Assembly (NCBI GenBank): GCA_016176845.1
Contig: JACOWJ010000025.1
Span: 1 to 64,000, forward strand
DNA: 64,000 nt
Origin: Nitrospinota bacterium
Lineage (GTDB): Bacteria; 2-12-FULL-45-22; JACOWJ01
Direction of reading: 5' to 3'
Position numbers and translations under genes: made by a program. How positions within the stretch are numbered: the stretch's first letter is position 1; each line of letters begins with the position of its first letter. A model generated the notes under the pieces. It worked only from the letters and a program-made list of their open reading frames with translations, had not been told where the DNA came from and did not search any database. Of this stretch, positions 1 to 8,170 are shown piece by piece.

Positions 1-97
1 CGACGTAGCCGTTCTTTACTCTTTTCCCTGGATTTATCTCATCTTGCGGCTCTTTTTTCATGTAAGTTCTCAGGCCAGTTTCTCGAACTCTATATTT

Positions 98-122
98 TAA
101 TGGAAATTATACGATCTAGTTA
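98..122 (+). repeat. Copy of the GGAAATTCCTATACGATCAA intergenic module
   Basis: A degenerate copy of the short module that recurs in about a dozen intergenic gaps of this window (for example 2430-2455, 20583-20614, 28744-28775, 57700-57728). It overlaps the 3' end of the CoxG-like gene. Positions 1-97 show no gene that I can support. Confidence 0.5.
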
Positions 123-679
123 AACCTTCCCTTGCACGAGAGCCGCTTCCACTGCCCTTGGATCCAGGCGAGCAGCCGGCCCAGGATTCCCCTGCCCTGC
201 CCTCCCGCTGTCTCTTCCGGGGGGACCTCCGCCGTCCCTTCCAGGCGGGCCTTGATGTTCCGAGCGAACTCCTCGGCCAGTTCCCTGGACTTGGCCCGGA
301 TCACCCGCTGGCCGAAAGTAGCCAGCCTCCCCGTGATGCTCACCTCGCTTCGATAGCAGATCTCCGTCTCGCTGGCCGAGAGGGCCCGCAGCTCCAAGGT
401 ATTCTTCTGGCTCAAGTAGCCCGCCTTGCCCTTTTCTTCTCCCTTGCTGGTCGAAGAGAGCCGGGTTGGTGGATTCTCCTCCTCCACCACCGTTTTCACC
501 CGGAACGTAACGGGAATGTAAGAGACCTTGGCCTTGACCGTCACATAGAACGTGCGCCCATCCAATATCTCTATCCCATCGCAGCCGGGAATGCAACGGC
601 CGGCCCTTTCGATGTCGCGTAGGAAGACCCAAACCCCTTCGATACCCTTCTTGACCGTGAAGCTTTCCTCGATGAGCAT
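116..679 (-). CDS. CoxG-like SRPBCC domain protein
   Basis: A 187-residue protein. The pattern near the start (FLRDIERAGRCIPGCDGIEI) is typical of the CoxG / carbon monoxide dehydrogenase subunit G branch of the START-like SRPBCC fold. An alternating beta pattern follows, with the usual GxxxGYLSQ and SVTGRLATFG-type segments to about residue 140, then a Gly/Pro-rich linker and a short basic tail. In Cox operons CoxG is implicated in anchoring or maturing the molybdenum CO dehydrogenase. No coxLMS genes are visible here, so that role cannot be assigned. No signal peptide is seen, so it is probably cytoplasmic or peripheral to the membrane. Its stop codon lies in a repeat module. Confidence 0.7.
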   Translation of the reverse strand: MLIEESFTVKKGIEGVWVFLRDIERAGRCIPGCDGIEILDGRTFYVTVKAKVSYIPVTFRVKTVVEEENPPTRLSSTSKGEEKGKAGYLSQKNTLELRALSASETEICYRSEVSITGRLATFGQRVIRAKSRELAEEFARNIKARLEGTAEVPPEETAGGQGRGILGRLLAWIQGQWKRLSCKGRFN

Positions 680-689
680 GATTTATGCG

Positions 690-850
690 AAACTCCTCGC
701 AATGACGGAATTCAGCGTCATTGCGAGCAAAGCGTGGCAATCTCCAGATTACGTGGGACTTTCCACACACCCTCTTAGACAACCCCGCCTAAAATCGGTA
801 GCTATGGGGAAATCTAACAATCATTGCAAAGTCATTGCGAGAGGCAGTTA
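690..850. repeat. REP-like CATTGCGAG hairpin repeats in the 680-1162 gap
   Basis: The gap between 680 and 1162 has no credible gene. It holds a hairpin whose arms are CGCAATGACG and CGTCATTGCG (about 698-727), followed by the AAAGCGTGGCAATCTCC tail of the same repeat, and another GTCATTGCGAGAGGCAG arm at 831-847. The best copy of this family is at 12802-12865. The rest of the gap is a MITE copy at 1011-1134. Confidence 0.6.
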
Positions 851-1010
851 TCCGCATTAAACCATGAGGCACTAAAGATCAGGCTTTCCAAGGATACCAG
901 ACCCTCCCCCGAAGTTCAATAGCCAAGTTTCTTTGCATTTTTCCTCCGGTAGTGCTACACTCCGAGCCTAAGGGCAACAAAGGTGGTTACGCCGCTGAGA
1001 GTACAATGGA

Positions 1011-1134
1011 CATTTGCGTAAACTTAACCCTCCTGAGAACGCGGGCACCCCGCCCGCAAAGAGCGGCCAAGCCTGCCCGGGGTTGATCCGGGGATGGCCG
1101 CTTTCGCAGCACCAATCTTAAGTTGACACAAATG
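1011..1134. mobile_element. MITE family 1, copy 1 (TIR CATTTGTGTCAACTTAA)
   Basis: A 124 bp element bounded by inverted repeats CATTTGCGTAAACTTAA and TTAAGTTGACACAAATG. It is flanked by the near-perfect direct repeat GTACAATGGA (1001-1010) / GTACAACGGA (1135-1144), read as a 10 bp target-site duplication. The interior has a GC-rich palindrome (GCGGGCACCCCGCCCGC) and no coding capacity. It lies 28 bp upstream of the dihydroorotate dehydrogenase-like gene, so it may separate that gene from its original promoter. Other copies are at 7432, 50328 and 52634. Confidence 0.85.
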
Positions 1135-1162
1135 GTACAACGGAACATAAAGGCTTTATTTG

Positions 1163-2395
1163 ATGCGCAAGGGCTTGTCTTCCACCTACGATTTCTCCAG
1201 CACTTATCGGGAGAACCTGGAGCGGGGACCCGGCTTTGAAGGGGAGCTTCCTCCGCTGCGAGAGGCCCTTCCCCGGCCTTGCCGGCTCCTCGATTTCGAG
1301 CTGGGCTCTCCCTTCGGTATCCCGGCAGGCCTCCTGCTGGATTCCCGATGGATCTCCCTTTACGCCAGGCTGGGCTTCGACCTCTTGACTTACAAGACCG
1401 TCCGGACCCGGAGGCAGGAAAGCCTGCCCTTCCCCAATTGCCTCTTTGTGGGACCGGAAGACTTCGAAGAGGCAAGCCCCGGACCTCCTGGAAGAGCTCC
1501 CTTGCCTGAAGGAAGACGCCGAGCCAGCGCTTTGTTAGAGGAGCAAGCCCAAGGTGGCCAGCAGATGCTTCGCTCCTTGATCGGAGAGGAAGAAGGCCCT
1601 CCGGTTTGGCAGTTAAGCCCCGGGGCCCTTCCTCCGAGGCTTCGAGCCCGCCTCCAGCTCCAGCCGCGACATCTCGAAGAGATCACCATCACCAACTCCT
1701 TTGGGATGCCCTCACGAGACCCGTCAGTCTGGCAAGCCGATATGGAACGGAGCAAATCTCTCCTCCAGAAAGGACAAATCCTGATCGCCAGCGTGGTGGG
1801 CTCTTCCGATCCTCGCGAGGGCCTTTCCGGCCTGACAGAGGACTATGTGCGCTGTGCCATGCTGGCTCAGGAGGCCAGGGCGGACATTATCGAGCTCAAC
1901 TACTCCTGTCCCAATAGCTCATCCAAAGAGGGGGCCTTATATGCCGACCCCGAGACCTCTTCCCACATCAGCGGGCGGGTCCAGAGGGCCCTGAGAGGGA
2001 CGCCCCTGTTCCTCAAGGTGGGGTACTTCCCCCACGACGAGCCGTTGGATGCGGTCGTGCATGCCAATGCCCCCTTCGTGCAAGGCATCGTGGGGATCAA
2101 CTCCGTCAAGCTCCCCGTGGCGGGGCCGGACGGAGAGGAGGTCTTGCCGGGGAGGAGCGAGAGCGGAATCTGTGGGGCCGGAATCAGGCGCTGCGGCCTG
2201 GACTTCGTTGGGAAAGTGGCAGAGATCCGAAAGAGGGAAAGATACGACTTCGTCCTGGTCGGGGTAGGAGGGGTAATGACCCCACGGGATATCGAGCGCT
2301 ACCTGGCCCTAGGGGCCGATGCGGTCCAATCTTGTACCGGGGCGATGTGGAATCCCTATCTGGCCCAAGAGTGGCACAAACAAGTTAGCTCATAG
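1163..2395 (+). CDS. pyrD: Dihydroorotate dehydrogenase-like flavoprotein
   Basis: A 410-residue protein of the FMN-binding dihydroorotate dehydrogenase fold (dihydroorotate to orotate in pyrimidine synthesis). Recognisable segments are FGIPAGLLLD and LLTYKTVRTR near the start, TNSFGMPSRDP at the substrate loop, IIELNYSCPN around residue 240, GINSVKLP, and the phosphate-binding GVGGVMTPRDIERYLALGADAVQ-type C-terminus. The stretch from about residue 95 to 175 is Pro/Arg/Gln-rich and does not look like the family, so compensating frameshifts there are possible. An ATG at 1163 is chosen with only a weak AAAGG ahead. The C-terminal VSS and the TAG stop come from a GCTCATAGC repeat. Family assignment is firm, substrate less so. 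Confidence 0.75.
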   Translation: MRKGLSSTYDFSSTYRENLERGPGFEGELPPLREALPRPCRLLDFELGSPFGIPAGLLLDSRWISLYARLGFDLLTYKTVRTRRQESLPFPNCLFVGPEDFEEASPGPPGRAPLPEGRRRASALLEEQAQGGQQMLRSLIGEEEGPPVWQLSPGALPPRLRARLQLQPRHLEEITITNSFGMPSRDPSVWQADMERSKSLLQKGQILIASVVGSSDPREGLSGLTEDYVRCAMLAQEARADIIELNYSCPNSSSKEGALYADPETSSHISGRVQRALRGTPLFLKVGYFPHDEPLDAVVHANAPFVQGIVGINSVKLPVAGPDGEEVLPGRSESGICGAGIRRCGLDFVGKVAEIRKRERYDFVLVGVGGVMTPRDIERYLALGADAVQSCTGAMWNPYLAQEWHKQVSS

Positions 2396-2458
2396 CTCAT
2401 AGCTCGTAGCAGCCTGAACTTCAAGCTGAAAATGGAAATTCCTATACGATCAAGATAA
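2387..2458. repeat. GCTCATAGCTCGTAGC repeat joined to the intergenic module
   Basis: Low-complexity AGCTCATAGCTCATAGC tract running straight out of the preceding stop codon, followed by a near-consensus module AATGGAAATTCCTATACGAT at about 2431-2450. The same arrangement recurs at 20583-20790 and, in part, at 30030-30075. Confidence 0.7.
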
Positions 2459-2547
2459 ATGAGATCTAAGGTGTAACAATCGTTTCTGTTGCGTATTTTC
2501 ATCCGGAGGGATGACCCACTCTAATTGGTTTCGGCGGTTTTGGGGAA

Positions 2548-3783
2548 ATGCGGGCTAGCCAGACATTTTACATCCTACTTCATATCCCGAGAGGCTTCGC
2601 TGGCTCTCTTTGTGCTGCCATTCAGAGGGCTTGGTCGGCATTTAGGGCTTCACCGCCCTTACTGGCCGCCAGCCCATCCGGGGAAGAATGGTTGCCCGGA
2701 GATCCGTTGAGCGAGGAGGAAAGGATCGAACAATACGCACGGTGGTTCATCCAGGTTCGTTGGATTGCCGTGCTGATTGCGGTGAGCCTGACCTTCGTTA
2801 CCGTGAAGGTCGCGGACCTTCTTCCTCCGGAGGCGTGGTGGCCCCTCCTGCTGACGATTGCCGCCCTGGCCGGGTTCAATGCCTTCTGCCTACTCCTCGT
2901 TCACCGGAGGAGATGGACTCGCCATCTGTTGCCGTTGCAGGTATATGTCGATCTCGGGTTGCTCACCCTGCTCTTACACTTCTCAGGGGGAAGCGAAAAC
3001 CTCCTCTACGTGCTGATGCTCTTTGAGGTAATCATTGCGGGCATCCTCCTCCCCCGAGCGCAGTGCTATGCGGTCGCCACGGCCGCCAGTGCCTTGTTCG
3101 CCCTGCTGGCATGGGGGGAATGGGCCGACCTGCTGGGACACTATAACCTGCTCATCCTTCCCCATGGGAAAACAGGGGGGCTGGATCCCGCGCACGATGC
3201 CCTCTATGTAGCCAGCCGGGTGAGTCTCCTGTGGGCGATCCTTTCCTTCAGCGCTTACTTTGTCACGACCCTGGCCGATCAGGTGCGGTCCTACGAGCGT
3301 CAGCTGGAAAAGATGGCGGACCGTGCACTGGCAGAGCGCCAGCTCTTGGAGCAGGCCCTGGATGCAACCGGCACCGGCCTTTGTGTGGTGGACCGGGAGC
3401 TTCGGCCCTTCTGGATCAACGATCGATGGATGCAGTGGTTTGTGCCCAGCACGGACACCAATTCTCTCCTGCCTCAGGGGGCTGCTTGTGAGATACCCAG
3501 CTGTGTTTGCTTCGAGACGGAGACGGACCTCGATGATTTCCTCCCTCTTCAGGAGGTTGTTTGCGAAGACTCTCCAGCGCAACAGACCCTGCAGGACGGC
3601 CTCTTGCGGGTCACGGAGCGCACCCTCCCCGGGACAAGGGATGGACTACCCGGCTTATCCCCTGTGGGCCGAGGTCAACGTGTCTTCCAGGTGATGACCG
3701 CCCCACTCCGGGACCGGGAAGGCAACATCGACCAGCCGGAGTCCAGTTGGAGGAGCACCTCTCCGATCCGGTGCCCCTGGTAA
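2548..3783 (+). CDS. Membrane sensor histidine kinase, N-terminal part only (broken gene)
   Basis: An N-terminal sensor module. After EERIEQYARWFIQVRW come about five to six hydrophobic segments (residues 70-240), a short coiled region, and a PAS-like domain (about 265-400) ending near FQVMTAPLRDREGNID. The phospho-acceptor (HisKA) domain that should follow is missing. At about 3734 the sequence jumps to the ATPase domain in another frame, so this reading frame stops at 3783 without catalytic domains. A TTG at 2707 with GGAGAT ahead is an alternative start. The intact copy of the lost HisKA segment survives in the broken kinase at 6533-7430. The gene lies directly upstream of an NtrC-type activator and was presumably its cognate kinase. 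Confidence 0.7.
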   Translation: MRASQTFYILLHIPRGFAGSLCAAIQRAWSAFRASPPLLAASPSGEEWLPGDPLSEEERIEQYARWFIQVRWIAVLIAVSLTFVTVKVADLLPPEAWWPLLLTIAALAGFNAFCLLLVHRRRWTRHLLPLQVYVDLGLLTLLLHFSGGSENLLYVLMLFEVIIAGILLPRAQCYAVATAASALFALLAWGEWADLLGHYNLLILPHGKTGGLDPAHDALYVASRVSLLWAILSFSAYFVTTLADQVRSYERQLEKMADRALAERQLLEQALDATGTGLCVVDRELRPFWINDRWMQWFVPSTDTNSLLPQGAACEIPSCVCFETETDLDDFLPLQEVVCEDSPAQQTLQDGLLRVTERTLPGTRDGLPGLSPVGRGQRVFQVMTAPLRDREGNIDQPESSWRSTSPIRCPW

Positions 3784-4166
3784 AGGCCAATGGCAACGAG
3801 ATCGAGCAGGTCTTCTTGAACCTTTTCCTCAACGCCCTGGACGCCATGCCTCAGGGGGGGCGGCTGGGGATCTCCACCCGCAGCGAGCCGGAGGGGCTTT
3901 CCGACGGAAGGCCGGCGATCGCGGTTGTGGTGGAGGATACGGGGACCGGAATCCCTGAGGGGAACCGAGAGAAGATCTTCCAGCCCTTCTTCACCACGAA
4001 GGAGGAGGGGCAGGGGACCGGCCTGGGGCTTTCGATCTGCATGGGGCTCGTCCGGAGCCACGGGGGCAAGATCAAGGTGGAAAGCGAGCCGGGCCAGGGC
4101 ACGCGCTTCACGGTAAGGCTGCCCATGGAGATCACCGCGGTCGGCCAGGAGAGTCCGTATGGCTAA
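3735..4166 (+). pseudogene. Histidine kinase ATPase domain, out of frame with its sensor part
   Basis: Encodes a complete HATPase_c domain: N-box [15 protein letters not shown]1 box [11 protein letters not shown]-box [11 protein letters not shown] and G2 box [12 protein letters not shown]. The domain is open to the stop at 4166 but begins after a deletion and frame change relative to the sensor at 2548-3783. No HisKA histidine is left in this copy. The DNA is nearly identical to 6996-7420, pointing to a recent duplication or recombination between the two kinases. It overlaps the start of the NtrC-type gene by 8 bp, as expected for a once-functional kinase-regulator operon. An assembly collapse between the two near-identical copies is an alternative explanation. 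Confidence 0.7.
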
Positions 4167-5547
4167 GGCGCGCATCCTCGTCGTGGACGATGAAGAGGGC
4201 ATGTTAGAGGTCTGCGCGGATACCCTGCGCAAGCTGCCGGAGACAGAGATCCTCCTGGAGAGCCAGAGTCGCCGCGCCGCCGAGCGGCTTTCCTCGGAAA
4301 GCCTCGACCTCCTGATCGCGGACATCTGCATGCCCGGCGTGGATGGGGTGGAGCTCCTCCGGATCGCCCGTTGGCACGACCCAAACCTGGCCGTACTCAT
4401 GCTGACCGCGTTTCCGACGGTGGAGACCGCCGTAGAGAGCATGAAGCTCGGCGCGGCAGACTACATCACCAAGCCCTTTCTTCCCGATAATCTCCTGGCA
4501 ACCGTTCGCCGCCTGCTGGAGGAAAAACGGCTTCGCGAGGAGAAACACCTGCTCCAGCGACAGGTGGAGCGGGCCTATTCCTTCGGCGAGATTGTCGGGA
4601 AGAGCGCGGCGATGCAGGTCGTCTTCGAGGCCATCCAGCGGATCGCCGAAACCGACGCAGACGTCTTGATCGTCGGGGAGACCGGGACGGGCAAGGAGTT
4701 GGTGGCGCGCAGCATCCATCAACGAAGTCCTCGGAAGAAGGCCCCTTTCGTGCCGGTGGACTGCGGGGCCATCCCGGAGGACCTCCTCGAATCGGAGTTC
4801 TTCGGCCACGAGCGGGGAGCCTTCACGGGGGCTCACACACGGAGCCTGGGGCTTCTGGAGTTTGCCAACCAGGGCACCTTTTTCCTCGACGAGGTAGTGG
4901 GGCTTCCTCTGCGACTCCAGGCCAAACTCCTGCGGGTCCTGCAAGAGCGGAAGATCCGACGTGTGGGCGGCAAAGAGGAGATCGAAGTGGATGTCCGGGT
5001 CGTGGCTGCCAGCAATCGTGACCCGGCTGCCGAGATGCGCGATGGGCGCCTGCGCGACGACTTCTATTACCGGATCAACGTGGCGCGGATCGACCTTCCC
5101 CCGCTGCGAGAGCGGAGGGAAGACATTCCGCTTCTCGTGGCGCACTTCTTCGAGCAATATGCCCGGAAGATGGAGAAGGTGGCCATGGAAGTGGACCCGG
5201 AGGTTCTGGAGGTCTTATCGCGTTATCCGTGGCCGGGGAACGTGCGCGAGCTCCAAAATGTCCTCAAGCGGGCCCTGACGATGATCCGTCATTCGGTGCT
5301 CTCGCTGGAGGATCTGCCCGACGAGGTGGTCATCCACGCCGGCGATCGATCGATCGCAGATCGCGGGGGGTTTTTCCAGCTCCGGGAACAGCGTATGGCG
5401 GTCTTTGAAAAGGAGTATCTGGCCAACCTCTTGAGGGCCGCCCTGGGCGATGTCTCCCGGGCCGCGCGCGAGGCCCGGCTTCCCAGGGGAACGCTGTACC
5501 GCCTGCTGAAGAAGTACGAACTGAACCCCCAAGACTTCCGAGCTTAA
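4159..5547 (+). CDS. NtrC-family sigma-54-dependent response regulator
   Basis: A 462-residue enhancer-binding activator of sigma-54 RNA polymerase. Receiver domain at residues 1-120 (acidic pair in VVDDEEG, phospho-Asp in IADICMPG, Lys in ITKPF). The AAA+ domain at about 145-380 has Walker A GETGTGKE, the sigma-54 contact GAFTGA near residue 221, a Walker B FFLDE and the arginine-bearing [12 protein letters not shown] segment. A Fis-type helix-turn-helix ends the protein ([20 protein letters not shown]). All activation motifs look intact. It follows the broken kinase with an 8 bp overlap. Several -24/-12 promoters in this window (5778, 7965, 12938, 63637) are candidate targets, but no binding site has been shown. 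Confidence 0.93.
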   Translation: MAKARILVVDDEEGMLEVCADTLRKLPETEILLESQSRRAAERLSSESLDLLIADICMPGVDGVELLRIARWHDPNLAVLMLTAFPTVETAVESMKLGAADYITKPFLPDNLLATVRRLLEEKRLREEKHLLQRQVERAYSFGEIVGKSAAMQVVFEAIQRIAETDADVLIVGETGTGKELVARSIHQRSPRKKAPFVPVDCGAIPEDLLESEFFGHERGAFTGAHTRSLGLLEFANQGTFFLDEVVGLPLRLQAKLLRVLQERKIRRVGGKEEIEVDVRVVAASNRDPAAEMRDGRLRDDFYYRINVARIDLPPLRERREDIPLLVAHFFEQYARKMEKVAMEVDPEVLEVLSRYPWPGNVRELQNVLKRALTMIRHSVLSLEDLPDEVVIHAGDRSIADRGGFFQLREQRMAVFEKEYLANLLRAALGDVSRAAREARLPRGTLYRLLKKYELNPQDFRA

Positions 5548-5614
5548 CGCCCACCTTTCCCATCCTTTCCCTCTCTGTACTGCCACCGAACACCCTGAAC
5601 ATGTCCAATAAACG

Positions 5615-5643
5615 GTAGGGGCGACCCGCCGGGTCGCCCCTAC
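5615..5643. repeat. Perfect GC-rich hairpin (GTAGGGGCGACCCG)
   Basis: An inverted repeat with arms GTAGGGGCGACCCG and CGGGTCGCCCCTAC separated by one base. There is no T-tract. Arms of this type are a common dispersed intergenic repeat, and here it could also end transcription from the activator gene. Confidence 0.65.
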
Positions 5644-5777
5644 AAGGTTTCGATGGGTTCACTAGGTTCACTGGCAGTATCCATCCTTTCCCTCTTCCAG
5701 ACCACGAGGCCATAACATGTCTCCTCCGCATAAATAGGGCTTTATCCATCGATAGGGCATCGCTGCAGGTCCGCCTT

Positions 5778-5793
5778 TGGCACGTGTATTGCT
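5778..5793 (+). promoter_or_regulatory. Sigma-54 (-24/-12) promoter
   Basis: TGGCACGTGTATTGCT matches TGGCAC-N5-TTGCW exactly, with the GG and GC pairs correctly spaced. It lies about 50 bp upstream of the truncated receiver gene. The sequence just upstream (GCAGGTCCGCC) closely resembles that before the promoter at 7965. ATAGGGCTTTATC at about 5736-5748 resembles ATAGGGCCTTTATC near 7632-7645 and may be a shared activator site. Confidence 0.85.
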
Positions 5794-5841
5794 TTTATAT
5801 TATTGATAACAGCTGGGAGCTCTCTCGCAAAGGGGGGCACG

Positions 5842-6141
5842 ATGGCACAGGAGACATATTCTAACGGAAGGTCTTTGGATAGTACCCTGGCCTCCTTCGA
5901 CGAGGCCAGGGATGCCCTCTTGATCACCGACCAGCACATGCCGGAGATGCAGGGGGCGGAGCTGATCCGTACCCTCCAGCGGCTGTGCCCCTCCCTGCCG
6001 ATGATCGCGATGACGGGAGCTGAAGTCGAAGGAGAGCTCCTGGCAGCTGGAGCCCGTGAAATCCTCAAGAAACCTCTCGATATCCGTCAGATCGAGGAGG
6101 CGGTGGAGAGGGGCCTGAAGGGGAAGACCATAGAGGACTGA
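5842..6141 (+). CDS. Truncated receiver-domain protein
   Basis: A 99-residue protein carrying only the second half of a response-regulator receiver fold: phospho-Asp in ITDQHMPEMQG, Thr in IAMTGAE and Lys in ILKKPL. The first beta strand with its acidic pair is absent. The first 30 residues (MAQETYSNGRSLDSTLASFD) do not resemble a receiver. ATG at 5842 is preceded by AAAGGGGGG. It follows a strong sigma-54 promoter and precedes a small cysteine-rich gene by 17 bp, so the two probably form one transcript. Phosphorylation seems doubtful without the acidic pocket. It could be a remnant or a docking protein. Confidence 0.7.
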   Translation: MAQETYSNGRSLDSTLASFDEARDALLITDQHMPEMQGAELIRTLQRLCPSLPMIAMTGAEVEGELLAAGAREILKKPLDIRQIEEAVERGLKGKTIED

Positions 6142-6158
6142 AGTATGGGGGTAGGAAG

Positions 6159-6389
6159 ATGAACTGCCCGTATTACGAGAAGGTCAACAAAGCAATGGCC
6201 CAGCGGGGCGTCCGGGGCTATTGCACCGGATATCCGACTCAGGGGATCATGGTTCCTTCCATCATGGAGGAGAAGAAATATTGCGCGAGAGACAACGGCT
6301 ACCTTAAATGCCCGGTCTACCGCGCCAGGCAAGCGATGGGTCGAGAGGGTGGGGATGCGGAAGCGAACGTCTGCTACACTTTGCTTTAA
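6159..6389 (+). CDS. Small CPYY cysteine-rich protein, copy 1
   Basis: A 76-residue protein with MNCPYYEKVNKAM at the start, then YCTGYP, IMVPSIMEEKKYC and LKCPVYRAR. A paralogue at 14201-14473 has the same order: CPYY, YC-x-x-YP, MIPS-x-x-x-EK-x-YC, CPVF. The five spaced cysteines suggest metal or Fe-S binding. There is no signal peptide or membrane segment. I do not recognise a named family. Both paralogues lie 17-21 bp behind a regulatory gene driven by a sigma-54 promoter, which is the best clue to their role. A start at ATG 6159 is supported by the GGGGGTAGGAAG just upstream. Confidence 0.75.
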   Translation: MNCPYYEKVNKAMAQRGVRGYCTGYPTQGIMVPSIMEEKKYCARDNGYLKCPVYRARQAMGREGGDAEANVCYTLL

Positions 6390-6532
6390 CTCTGCCCATT
6401 GAGCAGGGATCGGAAGTTTTCTTCCTGATAATTCTGAAGGTCACTTCCGACCGGGATGGAATCGGGGAGAATTAACCCGAAAATGTCTGCTCACCCCCCC
6501 TCAGGGGATAGGGAGCACCCTAACCCATTTTC

Positions 6533-7430
6533 ATGGGCTTGGGTGCCTTAAAGCGGCATTGGGGGATTGAAAGGGAAGAGGCCATGTTGGAGGATTACCC
6601 AAAGCATGCGGTGCTGAAAGATGAGACCGTGGTGACCCTTCGCCCCATGGTCCAGGAGATCACCGAGCAGAAGCAGATCCAGGCCCAGATCCTGCAAGCC
6701 GGCAAGATGGCGGCCGTGGGCGAGCTGGCCGGACAGGTCGCCCACGAGGTCAACAACCCCATCGCCATCCTCGGCGCCAAGGCGCGGCTGCTTTTGTTGG
6801 ATCACCGGGACGGCATGTCCGCGAAGACCGCCCAGGAACTGGCCAAGATCATCAACCTCTCCGACCGGGTCGCCCGCATCGCCCAGGGGCTCCTTACCTA
6901 CTGCCGCCCCTCTGCCGCCATGCGCACCCCTCTGGATGTCCGGATCCCGATTCGCAAGGCCCTGTCCATGGTGGAGCACCGCGCCAGGATGGCCGGAGTC
7001 CAGTTGGAGGAGCACCTCTCCGATCCGGTGCCCCTGATAAAAGCCAATGGCAACGAGATCGAGCAGGTCTTCTTGAACCTTTTCCTCAACGCCCTGGACG
7101 CCATGCCCCAGGGGGGGGCGGCTGGGGATCTCCACCCGTAGCGAGCCGAAGCGGTTTTCCGACGGAAGGCCGGGGATCGCCGTCGTGGTGGAGGATACGG
7201 GGACCGGAATCCCTGAGGGGAACCGAGAGAAGATCTTCCAGCCCTTCTTCACCACGAAGGAGGAGGGTCGGGGGACCGGCCTGGGGCTTTCGATCTGCAT
7301 GGGGCTCGTCCGGAGCCACGGGGGTGAGATCGAGGTGGAGAGCGAGCCGGGCCAGGGCACGCGCTTCACGATAAGGCTGCCCATGGAAGTCCCCGCGGCC
7401 GGCCAAGAGAACGGCCTGGCTAAATCGTAA
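6533..7430 (+). pseudogene. Histidine kinase HisKA-HATPase gene with a G8 frameshift
   Basis: The first part (6533-7141) carries a HisKA domain with the phospho-acceptor in GQVAHEVNNP plus the N-box. The second part (7140-7430) carries G1, F and G2 boxes in another frame. The break is a run of eight G at 7111-7118, where the near-identical copy at 3854-3860 has seven and stays in frame. The sensor part is missing; only some 40 residues precede the HisKA domain. Together with 2548-4166, the two broken genes hold complementary pieces of one kinase. Slippage in the G tract could in principle restore the frame, and a sequencing error is also possible. Gap 6390-6532 holds nothing recognisable. Confidence 0.8.
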
Positions 7431-7431
7431 C

Positions 7432-7556
7432 CATTTGTGTCAACTCAATACCCCGAGGGCGCGGGCGTCCCGCCCGCAAAGAGCGGCCAAGCCTGCCCCG
7501 GGCTTGATCCGGAGATGGCCGCGCTCCCAGCCTCTAACATTAAGTTGACACCCATG
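7432..7556. mobile_element. MITE family 1, copy 2
   Basis: A 125 bp element beginning CATTTGTGTCAACTCAA and ending TTAAGTTGACACCCATG, with the family's GGGCGTCCCGCCCGC palindrome inside. Flanks AAATCGTAAC (7422-7431) and AAGTCGTAAT (7557-7566) look like a 10 bp target duplication with two changes. It sits one base after the stop of the broken kinase. The rest of the 7431-8170 gap holds short palindromes (TCACATCCGTGTGA at 7617-7630; TCACCCATTTGTGA at 7646-7659) that could bind a regulator, and a sigma-54 promoter. Confidence 0.85.
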
Positions 7557-7964
7557 AAGTCGTAATTCCCCCTTTTTCCTCCTATCCCTCTCCCGACTTA
7601 CGAGACCCTTGAGTGTCACATCCGTGTGAATAGGGCCTTTATCTGTCACCCATTTGTGAAAGCGGTCATCTACGCTCCCTCGCGTGCTGGAGGATAAGCC
7701 CAAAGCTGGAAACGCATATGCTGTGTGGCCTTGACCGGTGCTCCTGGGCAGGCAGACCACGTTGCCCAAGGACTCCGAGAAGGCAAATCCGGACGATCTC
7801 TCCTCGACCAGGCTGTTGGTGGAGGGCGACGCGCAGGGCTGTCTTGCCGATGTGACACCTGCGGCCAACAGCCATCTCCCTTCCTTCAACGACAAATGCC
7901 GTAACCTCTGATCATTCAAGGGTTGATGGGCTATAGCGACAGGCCATTGTGTGAGGTCCGCCGC

Positions 7965-7980
7965 TGGCATGCTTATTGCC
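7965..7980 (+). promoter_or_regulatory. Sigma-54 (-24/-12) promoter
   Basis: TGGCATGCTTATTGCC fits TGGCAY-N5-TTGCN. It lies about 190 bp upstream of the diguanylate cyclase start and shares the AGGTCCGCC context with the promoter at 5778. The long untranslated leader could hold further control. Confidence 0.75.
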
Positions 7981-8170
7981 CATAGATCTTGTGAGAAGGT
8001 TGTTCCTTTAGGGCCTGCATTGATTCAGGTCATCGAGGGGGCCGCACAAGGGATAGCCCGTGAGAATCGTTTTTCCTATGTGAGATGCGGGGTCCTGTGA
8101 GCCTTCCCCCTTTAGATTCCGACTCCCATCCCCCTGAGCAGTGCGACCTTTAGGAGAAGGAGAGATTGTA

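Noticed and set aside
116-679. CoxG-like protein as evidence for aerobic CO oxidation
   Set aside because: No coxL, coxM or coxS is present in the window, and CoxG-like domains occur in many other contexts.
4204-5157. Long antisense frame opposite the NtrC-type gene
   Set aside because: The plus strand encodes a complete AAA+ activator with all motifs; the antisense frame has none.
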